From Paralimibaculum aggregatum (GTDB lineage Bacteria; Pseudomonadota; Alphaproteobacteria; Rhodobacterales; Rhodobacteraceae): a DNA stretch of 64,000 nucleotides. A model generated the notes under the pieces. The model made no database searches and was not told the DNA's origin. It saw nothing but the letters and a program-made list of their open reading frames with translations. The first letter of the stretch is position 1. Every line of letters starts with the position of its first letter. The position numbers and the translations under genes are program-made. This document shows, one piece after another, positions 35,064 through 44,409 of the stretch. The DNA lies in the NCBI RefSeq assembly GCF_030270585.1, contig NZ_BSYI01000007.1:62001-126000 (forward strand), written 5' to 3'.

Positions 35064-35786
35064 TCAGCCGAAGATGTAGCCGACCCCGCGCACGGTGCGG
35101 ATCACGCTGGGCTTGGCCGGGTTCGGCTCGATCTTGCGGCGCAGGCGCGAGATGCGCAGGTCGATCGAGCGGTCGAAGGGCTCCCAGCCGCGGTCATGCG
35201 CCTGCGCCAGCAGCTGGTCGCGGGTCAGCACCCGGCCGCGGTTCTCCGCCAGCACGCGCAGCAGCGAGAATTCCATGGCGGTGATCGGGATCTCCTCGCC
35301 CTCCGGCCCGGTCAGGCTGGCGCGGTCGAGATCGAGCTTGCAGGGGCCGAAGGGGACGCTGCCCGGCGCGGCGCCGCCCGCCGCCCCGGCGCCGCCGCCC
35401 GACGGGTGGCGCCTGAGCGCCGCCTTGATCCGCGCCTCGAGCTCGCGCAGGTCCACCGGCTTGCCGAGATAGTCGTCGGCGCCCATCTCGAGCCCGACCA
35501 CCCGGTCGATCACCTCGGAGGCGGCGGTGAGCATGATCACCGGCAGGTCGAACTCGGTGCGGAGCTTGCGCAGCGCCGAGAGCCCGTCCTCGCCCGGCAT
35601 GGTGATGTCGAGGATCACCAGATCCGCCCCGGCGCCCGCGAGCTCGCGGTGCAGCGCCGCCGCCGAGCCGGCCTCGGCGACGCGGAAGCCGCGCTCGCCG
35701 AGATATTCCCCGACCATCTCGCGGAGATGCTCCTCGTCGTCGCAGATCAGGATGCGGGGGGCGTCGGGCTGGGCGATGGCGGTCAT
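35064..35786 (-). CDS. OmpR-family response regulator
   Basis: A 240-residue two-domain regulator. The receiver has the acidic pair in LICDDEEH, the phosphoacceptor Asp60 in LVILDITMPGEDG, and Lys in YLGKPVD. A Gly/Ala linker leads to a winged-helix DNA-binding domain ending RTVRGVGYIF. Its start overlaps the stop of the hybrid kinase gene by four bases (ATGA), so the two form a two-component pair. The target genes are unknown; the surface-protein gene converges on it from the left. Confidence 0.93.
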   Translation of the reverse strand: MTAIAQPDAPRILICDDEEHLREMVGEYLGERGFRVAEAGSAAALHRELAGAGADLVILDITMPGEDGLSALRKLRTEFDLPVIMLTAASEVIDRVVGLEMGADDYLGKPVDLRELEARIKAALRRHPSGGGAGAAGGAAPGSVPFGPCKLDLDRASLTGPEGEEIPITAMEFSLLRVLAENRGRVLTRDQLLAQAHDRGWEPFDRSIDLRISRLRRKIEPNPAKPSVIRTVRGVGYIFG

Positions 35787-38428
35787 GGCAGGTCTCCTCG
35801 GCCGGGGTCGGCCAGTCGGTCAGCGAGCGCGATCAGCGCCTCGGGCATCAGTGGCTTCTCGAGATGCGGCCGGCCCGAGCTGGCGAGCAGCGCCTGCACC
35901 GGGGGGCTCAGCGCATCGCCGGTGACGAAGCCGAGCCGGGCCACCCGGTCCGGCGCCTGCCGGCGCAGCGCCTCGAGAAAGCCGGCGCCGTCGAGATCGG
36001 GCATGCGGATGTCGGAAAGGATGGCGTCGAAGCGGCGCTCGGCGAGGCGGGCGAGCGCGCTGCGGGCGCGGTTGCAGGCCTCGGTCTCGTAGCCCGCCTC
36101 GGCGAGCACGTCGCAGATCATGTCGGCGACGTCCGGCTCGTCGTCGACCACCAGCACCCGGCGCGCGGCCCGGTGCGTCTCGGCGGGCCCGGCGGCCGGG
36201 GCGCGCGGGCGCGGCGCCGCGATCGCCTCGAGCGCGACCGCGAAGGTGGCGCCGCGGCCGGGCTCGGACTGCACCGTGAGCCGCCCGCCATGGGCGGTGA
36301 CGATGCGGTGGCAGAAGGCGAGGCCGACCCCCGTGCCGGTGCCGACCGCCTTGGTGGTGAAGAAGGGCTCGAAGATCCGCGCCTGCACGTCGCGCGAGAT
36401 GCCGTGGCCGTTGTCGGCGATCTCCACCACCACCTCGCCGGCCTCGGCATCGTGGAAGGAGGCGAGCCGGAGCCGCCCCTCCGGCCCCTTGCCGGCCAGC
36501 GCATGCTCGGCATTGACGATGAGATTGGTCAGCACCTGGGCCATCTGGTCCGGGTCGGCCGCGACATGGGGCAGGCCGGGCTCGAGATCGCAGATCACCT
36601 CCGCCCCCTCGGTGCGCAGGCCGTAGCCGGCCACGTCGAGCGCCATCTCGATCACCTCGTTGAGGTCGCAGGGCTCGATCCGGGCCGGCCGCTTGCGCGC
36701 CATGGCGAGGAAGGTGTGGACGATCTTGGTGCAGCGCTCGGCGGCCTGGGCGATGCGGTCGACGCGGCGGCGCAGCGCCGGATCGTCGATGCGGTCCTGC
36801 AGCATCAGCGCATAGCCGACGATGATCGAGAGCGGGTTGTTGAGCTCGTGGGAGACGCCGGCCAGCAGCTCGCCGAGGGCCGAGAGCTTCTCGTTCTGGT
36901 GCGCGATCTCGCGCGAGCGCTCGAGCTCGGCCTGCATCGCCAGGGTCTCGGTGATGTCGCGGGTCGAGGAGATGATCACGTCCTCGCCCTTGTAGGTGAC
37001 CACGCGGGCCGAGGTCAGCCCCTGCATCACCGAGCCGTCGCGCCGGCGGAACCGCACCGGGTAATCGGTGAGCGATCCGGTCTCCATCAGCGCGGCGAGG
37101 TAGTCCTCCCGGTCCTTCGGGTCGAGGAAGAAGCTGAGCGTCGACTCGATGTCGCCGAAGCGCTCCTGCGAGGCCGGCGGGAAATAGATGATCTTGCCGT
37201 CGGCGATGCGGCTCACCAGGAAGGTGGTGGGCGAGTTCTCGACGATGGTGCGCACCAGCCGGTCGGCCTCGTGCTCGGCGCGCTCGGCGCGGCGCTCGGC
37301 GGTGGTCTCGGTGAAGGTGACGAAATAGCCGCCGATCCGGGTGGTGTGGATCTTGCGCAGGAAGCTGCGCCCGTCGGCCAGCGCGATCTCGGTCTCGGCC
37401 GGGCGCGGATCGACCCCGGCGAGGGTGCGCGCGAGGAAGGCCTCCTGCGTCATGCCCTCGGGGATCGCGTAGAAGCCGGCCTCGACCAGCCGGCGGATGG
37501 TCTCGTGCGAATGCTCGCCGGGCTTCGGCGGCGCGACCTCCGAGTAGAACTGCTCGTAGAGCCGTGCATTGCCCATCACGAAGCGGAAATCCGCGTCGTA
37601 GAGCGCCAGCGCCTCGTCGAGATTGAGGATCGCGTCGTTCAGGATCTCGAGCGCCCGGGCCTGCTCGTGATCGGCGCGCTCGCTCTCGGTGGTGTCGAAC
37701 AGCGTGCACATGGTCAGCGCCCGGCCGCGATGCGCGATCCCCTTGGTGGCGCCGGCGGTCCAGAGCCGCTTGCCGGAGGGGGTCTCGAGCAGCGCGTCGA
37801 CGAAGTCCACCCGCCCCGGCGCCGCCGCGCGGCTGTCGAAGATGTCGCGCTGGTGGGGCATCATGAAGCGCTCGATCAGCGCCAGGCCCTGATCCTCGCT
37901 GCGCGCCGCGCCATAGAGCGCCCGCGCCGCCTGGTTGGCGAAGGCGAAGCGGCCGGTGGCGGCCTCCACCGCCCAGATCGCCACCGGGTTCTCGATCAGC
38001 AGCCGGTTGGCGAGGGCATGGGTCTCCTCCTGCCGGGTGATGTCGATGGCGAGGAAGCTGCGGCCGCCATCGGCACGGTCATGGCTCGCCAGCAGCCGCC
38101 AGGAGCCGTCGGGCAGGCGCGCCTCGACCGGCTCTCCCGGCGCGGCCCAGCAGGCGGCGATCTTCGCGCTGCGCGCGGGATCGGCCTCGGGGAAGTCGCG
38201 GATCTCGGCAAAGGCGGCGATCATCGCGGCGAGGCAGGCGGCGCGGTCGGCGCCCGGCGCGGAGGGGCCGGCGAGGCGCTCCCACTCGGCGTTGCGCTCG
38301 ACCAGCCGGCCGTTGGCATCGAAGCCGGCGACCGCGGTCTCGCGGCCCGCGGATGCCGGTTCCGGCACGGCCATCGCCGTCCCGCCCGCCGTGTCACGCT
38401 CCGTCTCACGCATGTCCGCCATCGCCAC
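35783..38428 (-). CDS. PAS-domain hybrid sensor histidine kinase
   Basis: An 881-residue cytoplasmic kinase with no clear transmembrane segment. About four PAS-like domains occupy residues 30-490. The phosphoacceptor His527 is in GVSHELNNPLSIIVGYA, the ATPase domain has NLIVNAEHAL, EIADNGHGIS and GTGTGVGLAF, and a C-terminal receiver has AILSDIRMPDLDG. It overlaps and precedes the OmpR-type regulator gene. Soluble multi-PAS kinases usually sense redox state, oxygen or small ligands. The signal is not deducible here. Confidence 0.9.
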   Translation of the reverse strand: MAMADMRETERDTAGGTAMAVPEPASAGRETAVAGFDANGRLVERNAEWERLAGPSAPGADRAACLAAMIAAFAEIRDFPEADPARSAKIAACWAAPGEPVEARLPDGSWRLLASHDRADGGRSFLAIDITRQEETHALANRLLIENPVAIWAVEAATGRFAFANQAARALYGAARSEDQGLALIERFMMPHQRDIFDSRAAAPGRVDFVDALLETPSGKRLWTAGATKGIAHRGRALTMCTLFDTTESERADHEQARALEILNDAILNLDEALALYDADFRFVMGNARLYEQFYSEVAPPKPGEHSHETIRRLVEAGFYAIPEGMTQEAFLARTLAGVDPRPAETEIALADGRSFLRKIHTTRIGGYFVTFTETTAERRAERAEHEADRLVRTIVENSPTTFLVSRIADGKIIYFPPASQERFGDIESTLSFFLDPKDREDYLAALMETGSLTDYPVRFRRRDGSVMQGLTSARVVTYKGEDVIISSTRDITETLAMQAELERSREIAHQNEKLSALGELLAGVSHELNNPLSIIVGYALMLQDRIDDPALRRRVDRIAQAAERCTKIVHTFLAMARKRPARIEPCDLNEVIEMALDVAGYGLRTEGAEVICDLEPGLPHVAADPDQMAQVLTNLIVNAEHALAGKGPEGRLRLASFHDAEAGEVVVEIADNGHGISRDVQARIFEPFFTTKAVGTGTGVGLAFCHRIVTAHGGRLTVQSEPGRGATFAVALEAIAAPRPRAPAAGPAETHRAARRVLVVDDEPDVADMICDVLAEAGYETEACNRARSALARLAERRFDAILSDIRMPDLDGAGFLEALRRQAPDRVARLGFVTGDALSPPVQALLASSGRPHLEKPLMPEALIALADRLADPGRGDLP

Positions 38429-38540
38429 GCCCCGTTCCGCCCGGCTGGGAGACTATGGGGCGGAGGTGTCCATCATATGTCGGGCGCGGCCGGATTTGTC
38501 TCAGAAATGTATCCGCGGGCCGGCAGGGGGGCTGCGGCGA

Positions 38541-38921
38541 TCAGAGCTCGCCGGCCTCCTCGAGCACCTTGCGCGCGACGCGGAAGCATTCGAGCGCCTG
38601 CGGCACCCCGCAATAGATGCCGACGACATGGATGATCGCCCGGATCTCCTCCTTCGAGACGCCGTTGGCGAGCGCGCCGCGGCAGTACGTCTCCCATTCC
38701 TGCATCTTGCCGAGGGCACCGATCATCGCGAGGTTCATCATCGAGCGGGTCTTCGGCTCGATGGCATCGTCGCCCCAGCCGAAGCCCCAGCACCAGGCGG
38801 TCATCGCCTCCTGGAAGGGCCGGGTGAACTCGTCGGCGGCGGCGAGGTTCCGCTCGACATAGGCGGCGCCGAGGGTGGCCTTGCGCCGGGCGAGGCCGGT
38901 CTCGAAGAGGTCGTTGTCCAT
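38541..38921 (-). CDS. Carboxymuconolactone decarboxylase family protein
   Basis: A 126-residue protein of the CMD/PcaC fold. Recognisable are RKATLGAAYVERN near the start and the helical core KTRSMMNLAMIGALGKMQEW, followed by AIIHVVGIYCGVPQALE. It lacks the CxxC of the AhpD redox branch, so it is closer to gamma-carboxymuconolactone decarboxylases and uncharacterised relatives. The ATG at 38921 begins the conserved region. It follows the dimethylglycine dehydrogenase-like gene in the same direction but is separated from it by a long hairpin, so it may not be co-transcribed. The substrate is unknown. Confidence 0.82.
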   Translation of the reverse strand: MDNDLFETGLARRKATLGAAYVERNLAAADEFTRPFQEAMTAWCWGFGWGDDAIEPKTRSMMNLAMIGALGKMQEWETYCRGALANGVSKEEIRAIIHVVGIYCGVPQALECFRVARKVLEEAGEL

Positions 38922-38962
38922 GGCGGTCTCCTGTCGCTGATGGGTCGTGGCCGGTTGCGGGG

Positions 38963-39054
38963 GGCGCGCGCGTCCCGAGGCCCCACCCACCCCGGCAGCC
39001 GGGGCGCCCGGCGGAGCGCTCCTGCTCCCCCACCGGCCTCGGGACGCGCGCGCC
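38963..39054. repeat. Perfect 20-bp inverted repeat with 52-base loop
   Basis: Arms at 38963-38982 and 39035-39054 are exact reverse complements (GGCGCGCGCGTCCCGAGGCC in the left arm). The loop is C-rich and contains smaller CCGG hairpins. It fills the gap between the dimethylglycine dehydrogenase-like gene and the CMD gene. It could be a terminator or processing signal, although there is no T-run, or a palindromic mobile element. Confidence 0.85.
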
Positions 39055-39070
39055 GGCGTTCAGGCGGCGT

Positions 39071-41515
39071 TCATGCGGCGGCCGGGGTGCGGTCGGCCCG
39101 GGGGCGGGCGTTCTCCGGGTCCCGGAGCGCGCCCTCGACGACCTCCGCGGCGCGGGGGCGGCCGAGCACCATGACCTCGAGCCGGGTGCCGGGCTCCGCC
39201 AGCGCCGGCCGCAGATAGGCCCAGCCGAGCCAGGCGCCGATGCCGTAGCCGTAGCCGCCGGAGCTGATCGCGCCCACCGCCTCGCCCGCATGCCACACCG
39301 CCTCGGAGCCGAGCGGATCGGCCTCGGCCCCGCCCTCGGGCTCCTCGAGCCGCAGCAGCGCCAGCTTCCAGCGCGTGGCCGGGGCGAGCGATGCCGCGGC
39401 GCCCTGGAAGCCCTCCGCGCGGGAGAAGCGCGCCAGGCCGGCCTCGGCCAGCGTCACCTCGGCGGTGATCTCGTGGCCGGACCTGTAGGCCTTCTCCATC
39501 CGCATCGCGTTGAGCGCCGCAGCGCCGACATGCACCATGCCGCGCGGCTCGCCCGCCGCCACCAGCGCCGCATGGACCGCCGCCATGCCGGCCATCGGCA
39601 CATGCAGCTCCCAGCCGAGCTCGCCGGTATAGGTCACCCGCATGGCACGGATATCGGCAACCCCCGCGGCCTCGATCGCGCGGGTCGAGAGCCAGCGGAA
39701 GCCGGCATTGGAGAGGTCGGCGCCGGTGCAGGCGGCCAGGATCTCCCGGCTGAGCGGACCGGCCAGCATGATCACCCCGCGCGCCTCGGAGACGTTGTCG
39801 AAGGCCACCCGCTCGCCGGGGCGGCGCTGGCCCCGCATCCAGTCGAGCAGCGCCGCCTCCCGCGCCGCGGCATAGACGATATAGGCCCGGTCCCCGGCCA
39901 GCTTCACCAGGGTCGCCTCGCCCTCGAGCCGGCCGTTGGGGTTCACCAGATAGGTCAGCGTCACCGAGCCGGTGTTCCGCGGCAGGCGGTTGGAGCTGAT
40001 CCGGCCGAGATAGTCCCAGAGATCCGCCCCATGCGCCTCGATCTTGGCGAAGGCGGTGAGATCGGCGATGCCGGCGCGGGTGCGCAGGCCGTCCACCTCG
40101 GCGCCGACCACGTCGTGCAGCGCGCTGCGGCGGAAGCTGTGGATGTGCTCCCGCGCCATGCCCTCCGGGGCATACCAGTAGGGCCGTTCCCAGCCGTAGA
40201 CGTCCTGGAACACCGCGCCCTTGGCCTTCGTCGCCGCATAGAGCGGCGAGGTCTTGGAATGGCTCGGCCGGCAGCCCGGCCGGTCGCGCTGCGGGAAGGG
40301 GATCTCGTGGCGCAGGAGGTAGTCCTCCTTGGCCTTGCCGATGCGGTAGGTCTCGTCGATGCGCGCGCCGAAGCGGCGGGGATCGAAGCTCGCCATCGAG
40401 ATGTCGGCGGCGCCATGCACCATCCACTGCGCGAGATACCGGCCGGCCCCCGGCCCCCAGGCGATGCCGACCTGGCTGCCGCAGCAGAGCCAGAGGTTCT
40501 CCACCCCGGAAGGGCCGAGCATCATGTTGCCGTCCGGCGGATGGGTGATCGCCCCGTGCACCACGCGCCTGATGCCGAGCTCGGCCAGCACCGGCATCCG
40601 CTCCATGGCGTTCTCGAGCCAGGGCATGATGCGGTCGTAATCCGGGTCGAAGAGCTCGTGCTCCGCCTCCCAGGGGGTGCCGTCGTCCCAGACCGTGGCG
40701 GCATTGGCCTTCTCGTAGATGCCGATCAGGCCGGATTTCTGCTCCATGCGCACATAGCCCGAGACCAGCCGGTCGTCGCGGATCACCGGAAGCTCGGTCG
40801 CGAGATCGGCAAATTCCGGCACCGGCTCGGTGATCAGGTAGTGGTGCAGCAGGTTGGCGATGGGCAGGTCGAGCCCGGCCCAGGCGCCGACCTGGCGGGC
40901 ATAGGTGCCGGCGGCGTTGACCACGATCCCGGCGCGGATCTCGCCCTGCTCGGTCTCGACGATCCACCCGGCGCCCTCGCGCCGCAGCCCGGTGGCGCGG
41001 CAGTGCCGACGGATCTCGGCGCCGCGGGCGCGCGCGCCGGCGGCCAGCGCGAAGGTGACGCCGGCGGGGTCGACATGCCCGTCATGCGGCGTGTGCAGCG
41101 CGGCGAGGATGCCCTCGGTGTTGTAGAACGGGTGCAGCTCGGCGATGCGCTCCGGCCCGACGATCTCCATCTCGTGGCCGAGCCCGCGGCCGATGGCGCG
41201 GGTGTGGTGCAGCCAGTCGACCTCCTCCGGCAGATAGGCGACCCGCAGCGAGCCGCAGCCGTGCCAGGTGGCGGACTGGCCGGTCTCCGCCTCGAGCCGG
41301 GGATAGAGCTCGGTGCCGTAGGCGGCCATCTTGGCGAGGCCGAAATGGCTCACCGAATGGGTGATCTGCCCGGCCGCGTGCCAGGTGCTGCCGGAGGTCA
41401 GCTCGCCCTTCTCCAGCAGCACCAGATCGCTCCAGCCCTCCTCTGCGAGGTGATAGGCGAGCGAGCATCCCATGACACCGCCGCCGATGATCGCCACCCG
41501 TGCCTGGGTCTTCAT
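39071..41515 (-). CDS. Dimethylglycine/sarcosine dehydrogenase-like FAD and folate enzyme
   Basis: An 814-residue two-part enzyme. Residues 1-400 are an FAD oxidase domain (VAIIGGGVMGCSLAYHLAEE, with the flavin-linked segment SGSTWHAAGQITHSV). Residues from about 430 are a glycine-cleavage T-protein-like folate domain (WERPYWYAPEG, then YTGELGWELHVP). This layout is that of dimethylglycine and sarcosine dehydrogenases, which demethylate N-methyl groups onto tetrahydrofolate. With the Rieske oxygenase and epimerase-like genes nearby, it fits a betaine demethylation route. The exact methylated amine is not determined. Confidence 0.88.
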   Translation of the reverse strand: MKTQARVAIIGGGVMGCSLAYHLAEEGWSDLVLLEKGELTSGSTWHAAGQITHSVSHFGLAKMAAYGTELYPRLEAETGQSATWHGCGSLRVAYLPEEVDWLHHTRAIGRGLGHEMEIVGPERIAELHPFYNTEGILAALHTPHDGHVDPAGVTFALAAGARARGAEIRRHCRATGLRREGAGWIVETEQGEIRAGIVVNAAGTYARQVGAWAGLDLPIANLLHHYLITEPVPEFADLATELPVIRDDRLVSGYVRMEQKSGLIGIYEKANAATVWDDGTPWEAEHELFDPDYDRIMPWLENAMERMPVLAELGIRRVVHGAITHPPDGNMMLGPSGVENLWLCCGSQVGIAWGPGAGRYLAQWMVHGAADISMASFDPRRFGARIDETYRIGKAKEDYLLRHEIPFPQRDRPGCRPSHSKTSPLYAATKAKGAVFQDVYGWERPYWYAPEGMAREHIHSFRRSALHDVVGAEVDGLRTRAGIADLTAFAKIEAHGADLWDYLGRISSNRLPRNTGSVTLTYLVNPNGRLEGEATLVKLAGDRAYIVYAAAREAALLDWMRGQRRPGERVAFDNVSEARGVIMLAGPLSREILAACTGADLSNAGFRWLSTRAIEAAGVADIRAMRVTYTGELGWELHVPMAGMAAVHAALVAAGEPRGMVHVGAAALNAMRMEKAYRSGHEITAEVTLAEAGLARFSRAEGFQGAAASLAPATRWKLALLRLEEPEGGAEADPLGSEAVWHAGEAVGAISSGGYGYGIGAWLGWAYLRPALAEPGTRLEVMVLGRPRAAEVVEGALRDPENARPRADRTPAAA

Positions 41516-41560
41516 CTGTCGGTCCTTCTCTCTTTCGTGGGTCGGATTGCCGGGGCGGCC

Positions 41561-42238
41561 TCAGCGCGCCGGCCCCACCATCCGGTAGGTCTCGAGCCGG
41601 ATATCCCCGCTCCAGCGCCAGGCGGCGAGCATCGGCGCCGGGCCGGTGCGGGTCGCATGGGCGCCATGGGCGGGGTGGTGGATCAGCGCGCCGGCATCGT
41701 GGCGGGTCGTGACGGCGTCCAGCGTCCAGTCCGCCGCGCCGTGCAGCACGGCATAGGTCTCCTCCGCGGCATGGGCGTGGAGCGGGTAGAGGGCCTCGGG
41801 CCGCTGCAGGAACAGCCCGGCACGCAGCCCCGCGATCTCCACCAGCGCGCCCGGTCCGATCAGCGGCGCCACCGCGAAGAGCGCGCGGGCGGAGGCGTTG
41901 AGCGCGCTCCCCGGCACGTCGGAGCTGCGCCAGGGCAGCAGCGCCTCGGCGGCCAGCGCCGCCCGCGCCGCCGGGTGGCTGGCGGCGGCGAGCGCGGCGC
42001 GGCACTCCGTGACCAGCAGGTGCAGCGGCGGGTGCGGGCGCGCGGGCGGTGCGGCATCCAGGCGCCCGGCGGCCTCTCGATAGGCCGCCGCTGCGGCATC
42101 CCCGCCGGCGCGGCCCTCGGCGGCATAGACATCGGCCAGCGCGCGGAACAGCGCCGCCAGCGGCGAGGCTTCGGTGCCGGAGCGGGGGGCGGAGCCCGGC
42201 CCGGGGTCGGGCATGGGATCGGGGGCTGGGTCGTGCAT
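41561..42238 (-). CDS. DMSP-lyase-family cupin (DddQ-like)
   Basis: A 225-residue protein with an Ala-rich helical N-terminal half and a single cupin barrel. The metal motif is ALYPLHAHAAEETYAVLHG (Tyr151, His154, His156, Glu159/Glu160, Tyr162), with a second histidine group in LIHHPAHGAHATRT (187-194). The same H-x-H-x2-E-E-x-Y pattern and the WR motif before it occur in the second cupin of the cluster at 46.7 kb and in DMSP lyases of the DddQ/DddL/DddW group. It may cleave DMSP or act on another betaine. It shares a divergent 80-base promoter with the RpiR gene. Confidence 0.75.
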   Translation of the reverse strand: MHDPAPDPMPDPGPGSAPRSGTEASPLAALFRALADVYAAEGRAGGDAAAAAYREAAGRLDAAPPARPHPPLHLLVTECRAALAAASHPAARAALAAEALLPWRSSDVPGSALNASARALFAVAPLIGPGALVEIAGLRAGLFLQRPEALYPLHAHAAEETYAVLHGAADWTLDAVTTRHDAGALIHHPAHGAHATRTGPAPMLAAWRWSGDIRLETYRMVGPAR

Positions 42239-42318
42239 CGCTCACCTGAATCGCTTGCGTCGCGGCGGCTTTCCCCCTAAAGATGACACAAGTGAACCGC
42301 TGTCAAACGAATTGATAC
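42239..42318. promoter_or_regulatory. Divergent promoter region with candidate RpiR operator
   Basis: This 80-base gap between the divergent cupin and RpiR genes is AT-richer than its surroundings. Two short dyads are visible: TGACA (42283) with TGTCA (42300), and a TGT-CAA/TTG-ACA imperfect palindrome at about 42300-42318. RpiR-type regulators often bind such sites next to their own gene. The assignment is tentative. Confidence 0.4.
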
Positions 42319-43287
42319 ATGCGACCCAAGACGAGCGACGACAGGCCCGCCGCAGCGGCGGGCGAGACCCCGATGGCGAACGGCCGCGAACCCGGCTCGG
42401 CAGAGGCGGCGCTGTCGCGCCTCACCGAGGGCTTCGACGCGCTCTCGCCGCAGCTCCAGCGCGCCGCGCGCCATGTGATCGACCATCCGCGCGAGGTCGG
42501 CGTGCAGTCGATGCGGGCGCTCGCGGCGCAGGCCGAGGTGCATCCCAACACGCTGGTGCGCCTTGCCCGCGCCGCCGGCTTCGAGGGCTGGGAGGCGTTC
42601 CGCGCGCGGTTCCGCGATTTCGTCGTCTCGGGCGGCATCGGCGGCTTTCGCGACCGGGCGGAATGGCTGGCGGCGCTCGAGGCCGAGGGCGGCAGCGCCG
42701 CGGTGATGGCCGGCATGGCGGGCGCGACGGCGGAAAATGTCGAGGCGGTCTGGACCGGGCAGGCGGCGGAGGCGGTCACCGCGCTGGCCGATGCGATCAT
42801 CGCCGCGCCGCGGGTCTATGTGCTCGGCATGGGCTCGGCCTACAGCCTGGCGCACCAGTTCTGGTATGTCGCGCGGATGGCCTTCGAGCAGATCCAGCCG
42901 ATCCCGCGCCACGGTTCGCAGCCGGTGGACGACCTGGCCTGGATCCGCGAGGACGAGCTGCTGGTGGCGCTCACCTTCCAGCCCTACCGCGCCGAGACCA
43001 TGGCGGCGGTGCGGCTGGCGGCGGCCCGCGGCGCCACCATCGCCGGGATCACCGACAGCGCGACCTCGCCGCTGGCCCGCCACGCCGATCACCTGCTGGT
43101 CGCGCCGACCCACACGCCGCAGTTCTTCCAGAGCCATGCCGCCGTGGTGGCGCTGCTCGAGGGGCTCATCGCGGTGATGGTGGCGCGCGGCGGCGCGGCG
43201 GCGGCGGCGCGGATCGAGGCCTTCCATGCCGAGCGCCAGAGGGCCGGGCTCTACGAGGAGCCGGCACCGCTCACCCAGATCGGCTGA
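42319..43287 (+). CDS. MurR/RpiR-family transcriptional regulator
   Basis: A 322-residue regulator. The N-terminal helix-turn-helix domain (LSPQLQRAARHVIDHPREVG, then SMRALAAQAEVHPNTLVRLA) is followed by a SIS ligand domain (RVYVLGMGSAYSLAHQFWYV, later GATIAGITDSATSPLARHAD). SIS domains usually bind phosphosugars, but RpiR proteins also control amine and betaine catabolism. It is followed after 45 bases by the Rieske oxygenase gene and is divergent from the cupin and demethylase genes, so it probably controls both arms. Confidence 0.9.
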   Translation: MRPKTSDDRPAAAAGETPMANGREPGSAEAALSRLTEGFDALSPQLQRAARHVIDHPREVGVQSMRALAAQAEVHPNTLVRLARAAGFEGWEAFRARFRDFVVSGGIGGFRDRAEWLAALEAEGGSAAVMAGMAGATAENVEAVWTGQAAEAVTALADAIIAAPRVYVLGMGSAYSLAHQFWYVARMAFEQIQPIPRHGSQPVDDLAWIREDELLVALTFQPYRAETMAAVRLAAARGATIAGITDSATSPLARHADHLLVAPTHTPQFFQSHAAVVALLEGLIAVMVARGGAAAAARIEAFHAERQRAGLYEEPAPLTQIG

Positions 43288-43332
43288 CCCGGCAACAGGG
43301 CCGCAGCCACCACGCCATCGAGGAGCCCGCTC

Positions 43333-44409
43333 ATGGACCAGCCCGCCGTCCCCCGCGCCCTGCCGGCCGAGATCTATACCGATCCGGCGCTCCATGCCCG
43401 GGCGCGCTCGCAGATCCTGCTGAGGGGCTGGCACTATGTCTGTCACGGCTCCAACATTCCCGAGACCGGCGACTACTACGCCTTCGAGCTGATGGGCGAG
43501 GATCTCTTCGTCATCCGCGGCCGCGACGGCGAGATGCGCGCCTTCTACAATGTCTGCCAGCATCGCGGCCACACGCTGGTGGCGGCGACCGGGCGCACCC
43601 GCGTGCTGGTCTGCCCCTATCACGCCTGGGCCTACGAGCTCGACGGACGGTTGCGCGCGGCGCCGGGCACCCGGCAGGTCGAGGGCTTCGACCGCTCGGC
43701 GATCTGCCTCACGCCGCTGCGCACCGAGGTGTTCCTCGGCTTCCTCTTCGTGAATTTCGATGCCGATGCCCGCCCGATGGCCGAGCTGTTCGCCGGGGTG
43801 GAGACCGCGGTGCGCGCGCTCTGCCCGACCATCGAGGCGCGCCGGTTCGCCCATGAGCATTCGGCGCCGGAACACTGCAGCTGGCTGGTGGCGGTGGAGA
43901 ACTACAACGAGTGCTATCATTGCGGCCATGTCCACAAGGCCTTCGCCGACGGGGTGATCGACCCGGCCTCCTACGACATCCAGCCGATGCCGGGGATCCG
44001 CGCGCTGCGCCACAGCGCGCGGCCCGCCACCGGCGAGGCGCGCTGGTACGACACCGGCGGCTCGGATTATGGCGCGTTCTACCTCTACCCCTGCTTCTCG
44101 CTGCAGATCTATCCGGGCGGGGTGGTCAACACCTATTACTGGCGCCCCGAGGGCCCGCGCGACACCACCGTGCACCGCGGCTGGTTCTCCGCCGACGGGG
44201 TGGTCGACGACCAGCTCCAGGCGGTGATCGACCTCGACCGCGACACCACCTTCGCCGAGGACCTGGCCCTGGTGAAGGCGGTGCAGCGCGGCCTCGGCAG
44301 CCGCGGCTACCGGCCCGGCCCGCTGGTGGTCGCGCGCTCCTGCTCCGGCATCGACAGCGAGCATTCGATCGCCGCGCTGCACCGCTGGGTGATGGAGGAT
44401 CTCGGGTGA
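43333..44409 (+). CDS. Rieske-type mononuclear iron oxygenase (betaine demethylase-like)
   Basis: A 358-residue oxygenase alpha-type subunit. The Rieske 2Fe-2S site is NVCQHRGH (Cys75, His77) and LVCPYHAWA (Cys94, His97). The catalytic iron site is NYNECYHCGHVH (Glu193, His196, His201) in the C-terminal domain. The closest well-known relatives are glycine-betaine and stachydrine/hydroxyproline-betaine demethylases, which remove a methyl group as formaldehyde. No reductase gene is adjacent, so electrons must come from elsewhere. Its stop overlaps the GTG of the next gene. Confidence 0.88.
   Translation: MDQPAVPRALPAEIYTDPALHARARSQILLRGWHYVCHGSNIPETGDYYAFELMGEDLFVIRGRDGEMRAFYNVCQHRGHTLVAATGRTRVLVCPYHAWAYELDGRLRAAPGTRQVEGFDRSAICLTPLRTEVFLGFLFVNFDADARPMAELFAGVETAVRALCPTIEARRFAHEHSAPEHCSWLVAVENYNECYHCGHVHKAFADGVIDPASYDIQPMPGIRALRHSARPATGEARWYDTGGSDYGAFYLYPCFSLQIYPGGVVNTYYWRPEGPRDTTVHRGWFSADGVVDDQLQAVIDLDRDTTFAEDLALVKAVQRGLGSRGYRPGPLVVARSCSGIDSEHSIAALHRWVMEDLG

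Noticed and set aside
39290-42280. Plus-strand open frame of 996 codons
   Set aside because: It is the antisense of the dimethylglycine dehydrogenase-like and cupin genes. Its composition is Arg/Gly/His-rich.
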